From JASHPR01 sp963833885 (lineage in GTDB: Bacteria > Actinomycetota > Actinomycetes > Streptosporangiales > Streptosporangiaceae), in NCBI GenBank assembly GCA_963833885.1, contig CAWHZU010000034.1:101408-165407 (forward strand): a DNA stretch of 64,000 bases, in the 5' to 3' direction. Of this stretch, positions 61,668 to 64,000 are shown piece after piece. The notes beneath the pieces were generated by a model. It was not told the origin of the DNA. It did not search any database and saw nothing but the letters and a program-made list of their open reading frames with translations. The first letter of the stretch is position 1. The number at the start of each line of letters is the position of its first letter. Made by a program: the position numbers and the translations under genes.

Positions 61668-62739
61668 CCTCCCGTCCTTCTTCCACACAACCCCACTGCT
61701 GCTCCAGACCTCATAACCTGGCCGGATTCCGCGCTGCGCATCGCGCGCTGGCAGCGATACTGGCCCGTAAACAAAGAAAAGTTGCGCACCGCCTGATCCA
61801 TGGTCACCACGCTCCCTGCCAGCACTCCGGGTGATCCAGCCGAAGTGCACCGTCCATTGGAAACCTCCACATCCAGCTCGCCCAGCTTGTACCTTCCATC
61901 AGGCATGCCGGTCGCCGCCATGCCATCGGTGATCAAAATAGATTTCTCGGCTCCCTTGGCCTTAAAAAACAACCGGACCATTGCGGGATCGACGTGAATG
62001 CCATCACAAATAATTTCAGCAAACAGGGAATCGTTATCGAGAACGTACGCTGCGATGCCGGGATCACGGTGATCCAGGCCGCATCGCGTTGAACGTGTGG
62101 GTAGCACTGCGTGCGCCGGCGCGAAATCCCGCCTCGGCCTCGGCCAGGGTCGCGTCGCTGTGGCCCAGGCTGCAGACCACTCCAAGCCCGGCGCATGCTC
62201 GATCAATTCGAGCGCCAAGGTCAGCTCAGGCGCGATGGTCATGATCCGGATGTGTCCCCGAGCGGCCTGCCAGAATCGATCAAACAGAGAAATCGATGGT
62301 TGCACCAGCAGAGCAGCCGGATGGACGCCGCGCTTGGCGACGGAAAGAAACGGACCCTCCAGATGAATGCCCAGCGGGACCGCGCCCTCGGCCGTCGCTG
62401 CTCGATCACCCTGGCAATCATGTCCAGGGCGCGCAGAGTTTCCTCCGTGGAGGAGGTAACGGTTGTGGGGTAGTACGCTCCCACCCCGTGCCCGGCAAGA
62501 GCCGCTCCAACCGCCTGCAGCGCCTGCGGAGTGCCTTCCATGACATCGTGGCCCACGGCGCCGTGGACATGGATGTTGACATAAGCCGGGACCAGCATGG
62601 CGTCAGGATAGGAATCGCGCGCCGCGCCGCGGTCGCGGCTGGAATGGAAGTAATGTGTCCGTCCTCGACCGTGATCTCGCGGATACTCTACGATCTCGTT
62701 TCCCCGCAAGAGCCGCCGTGCCGTAATGGTTGTGGTCAT
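61582..62739 (-). pseudogene. nagA: N-acetylglucosamine-6-phosphate deacetylase NagA, several frameshifts
   Basis: ATG 62739 (GAGGA directly upstream) begins MTTTITARRLLRGNEIVEYP. Readable blocks across frames are EITVEDGHITSIPAATAARR, AMLVPAYVNIHVHGAVGHDV (HxH metal pair), TVTSSTEETLRALDMIARVI, IRIMTIAPELTLALELIEHA, GIHVDPAMVRLFFKAKGAEK, ILITDGMAATGMPDGRYKLG (catalytic Asp), SVVTMDQAVRNFSLFTG and a C-terminus LEQQWGCVEEGREANFVALS. The last block stops at 61582-61584. Five or more frame changes are needed. The span of 1158 bases fits the ~380-residue family. The deacetylase feeds amino-sugar breakdown. Confidence 0.75.
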
Positions 62740-62863
62740 TCCTCGTTGCCCATCGGCAAGGATATAGCAACCGAAGAATGCCCTGAAACGAGTCTCGCCG
62801 CCAAAGGTAAACCCTTGGCGGCGAGAACAATCGAGAACCCCGGCAACGAAAGCAATCGGACAG

Positions 62864-63085
62864 TCAGAGACTAGATGAAAAAGCCAATTGCTCCAGAACC
62901 TCATCGCTCATTTCGATGTCGCTCAGTTTGGCCGCACGGGTGAACTTCAGTTCTTCCCGAAACCGGTCCAGAACAGCCGCGTTCAAGTCCGTTCGCTTGT
63001 CCAGCAGGTGAAGTAGTTCTGCAGCCGTGGTTGCGTGCTGATAGTTGGCCTTGAGGCCGCGCGAATTTTCTATAGTGACGGACAA
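62864..63085 (-). CDS. Small protein of unknown function
   Basis: 73 residues from TTG 63085: SVTIENSRGLKANYQHATTA, AELLHLLDKRTDLNAAVLDR, FREELKFTRAAKLSDIEMSD. It is helical and charged, with no membrane segment or recognised domain. It lies upstream of nagA in the same direction, 124 bases away, and 142 bases downstream of the permease end. Confidence 0.55.
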   Translation of the reverse strand: MSVTIENSRGLKANYQHATTAAELLHLLDKRTDLNAAVLDRFREELKFTRAAKLSDIEMSDEVLEQLAFSSSL

Positions 63086-63227
63086 CGGTAGAGTACGAAA
63101 ATCACTGGCTTGCTGGTGGGGTGACGGGCTCGAATGTTGACTCGCATATTGGAGACGATATTGTCATGCGAATATGAGGTAGAAAATACTACCTTAAGGG
63201 CGAATCAATACCTGGAAGGGGTATCAA

Positions 63228-64000
63228 CTAAGACGCAAAGGGCCAGTATCGTTGCTGACGGGCAAGAACCAGGAACACGCCGACCCCGGTCACGAAAACC
63301 CCCAGCACGTAGAGCATGTATCGCCATCCCTCCGGCTCGAAGGCCTGTACCAGGAAGATATAGATCCAACACCCCATGGCGAATAAAGCGGGTAGTGGAT
63401 AAAGCCACATGCGAAAGGGGCGTGGCGCTTCCGGGTGGTTTTTTCTGAGCAGCAGAAGCCCGATGATCTGGCCCACGAACATGATCAGAATTCGAGCCAG
63501 GATCAAAGCCGTAATAATCTGCACCAGGTCGAACAAGCTGGCGAGGGCGGAGAGGCTACCCACCAGCAGCAGCGACCGGTGAGGAAAGTCTTTTCTCGGG
63601 TGGGTCTTGCCGAAGTAGCGGAAAAACGTGCCGTCAAGCGCCGCCGCGAAAGGAATGCGCGAATATCCCAGCATCATGGAGTAGACCGAGGCAAAAGCGG
63701 TCACCAGCACCATGACAGTCAGCCACTGCGAGGCCCAAAAACCCGCCGCCCGTTGCATAAAAACCGAGCCCACTGCGTCATAAATGACAGTTCCGGGCAC
63801 GATCATTTCCCGCCACGGCAACACTCCGGTGAATGCCACGGAAATCCCCAGGTCAAGCAAAAGAACCAGGAAAATCGAGCCTATGATCGCCCTCGGGATC
63901 ACTCGTTCGGGCTCACGAACCTCGTCCCCCAGGTTGCAGATGTTGTAATAGCCCAGAAAGTTGAACATTACCAGCATGGTTCCATTGCCCAGACCCAGCA
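63228..64000 (-). CDS. APC-family amino acid permease, C-terminal part (5' end outside window)
   Basis: About 256 residues open to the right edge. They contain the APC membrane segments FNFLGYYNICNLGDEVREPE (the conserved E-x-x-x-P-x-R after a central helix), AIIGSIFLVLLLDLGISVAF, LTVMVLVTAFASVYSMMLGY, YSRIPFAAALDGTFFRYFGK, IITALILARILIMFVGQIIG and two closing helices with LRKNHPEAPRPFRMWLYPLP. The basic loop with P-E-A-P-R-P-F-R is typical. No frameshift in this stretch. The substrate is probably an amino acid or amine. Confidence 0.87.
   Translation of the reverse strand, partial: LGLGNGTMLVMFNFLGYYNICNLGDEVREPERVIPRAIIGSIFLVLLLDLGISVAFTGVLPWREMIVPGTVIYDAVGSVFMQRAAGFWASQWLTVMVLVTAFASVYSMMLGYSRIPFAAALDGTFFRYFGKTHPRKDFPHRSLLLVGSLSALASLFDLVQIITALILARILIMFVGQIIGLLLLRKNHPEAPRPFRMWLYPLPALFAMGCWIYIFLVQAFEPEGWRYMLYVLGVFVTGVGVFLVLARQQRYWPFAS

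Overview
The window reads as two different genomes joined near position 51,740. Bases 1 to about 51,740 are very GC-rich, with short or overlapping gene junctions and typical actinobacterial families: several flavin- or F420-type LLM monooxygenases, an EfeUOB iron importer under IdeR/DtxR-type iron boxes, a mycothiol-type DinB protein, MurT/GatD, a SigJ-type sigma factor and an actinobacterial cold-shock protein. Bases about 51,825 to 64,000 have lower GC and a gene set that resembles soil Acidobacteria: an FHA-GAF-SpoIIE phosphatase, a selenodomain-type transferase, SPASM radical SAM and GT2 set, a phytoene-dehydrogenase-like oxidoreductase and NagA. Most genes in this right part are broken by single-base frame changes. 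A metagenomic chimera is the simplest explanation, so links across the join should not be trusted.

Left part. (1) 1-16 kb is a catabolic island. A PucR-type regulator tail is followed by a VOC-SDR-M20-AtzF-like set on the plus strand. A ten-gene minus-strand operon follows (substrate-binding protein, four Dpp/Opp-type ABC subunits, E1 alpha/beta TPP dehydrogenase, VOC, SDR, glutamine-synthetase-like ligase) in which every junction overlaps. A divergent deacetylase, amidohydrolase and phosphotriesterase set completes it. (2) 16-24 kb holds TetR and MarR regulators, an LLM oxidoreductase, a secreted GH28 enzyme, and a YtrA-type GntR regulator with its ABC transporter. (3) 23.8-28.6 kb repeats the deacetylase/GS-like/amidohydrolase combination as a split FluG-like operon with a divergent amidohydrolase. 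(4) 29-34 kb holds a DinB protein, a minimal GntR regulator with two small unknown genes, and efeUOB. (5) 34-41.5 kb holds a LysR regulator diverging from a sulfone/sulfonate operon: SsuD, SfnG, SfnB, two flavin reductases, a second SfnB/DszC-like enzyme and an AmiS-type channel. A strong hairpin terminator ends it.

The most unusual locus is 41.6-49.6 kb. It is a seven-gene minus-strand unit: PLP decarboxylase, MurT, GatD, acyl-CoA-dehydrogenase-like enzyme, amino-acid AMP ligase, free-standing carrier protein and LpxL-type acyltransferase. I read it as an undescribed small biosynthetic cluster in which an amino acid is loaded on a carrier protein, desaturated and transferred, with a MurT/GatD amidating pair recruited from cell-wall metabolism. 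SigJ and a cold-shock protein fill the rest up to the join.

Right part: a methyltransferase, glycosyltransferases and radical SAM set (all frameshifted), an aldo/keto reductase (frameshifted), an intact FAD oxidoreductase and an intact FHA-GAF-SpoIIE phosphatase, an acidic low-complexity protein, a response regulator and nagA (frameshifted), and the C-terminal part of an APC permease running off the edge. No tRNA, rRNA, CRISPR array or insertion sequence was recognised.
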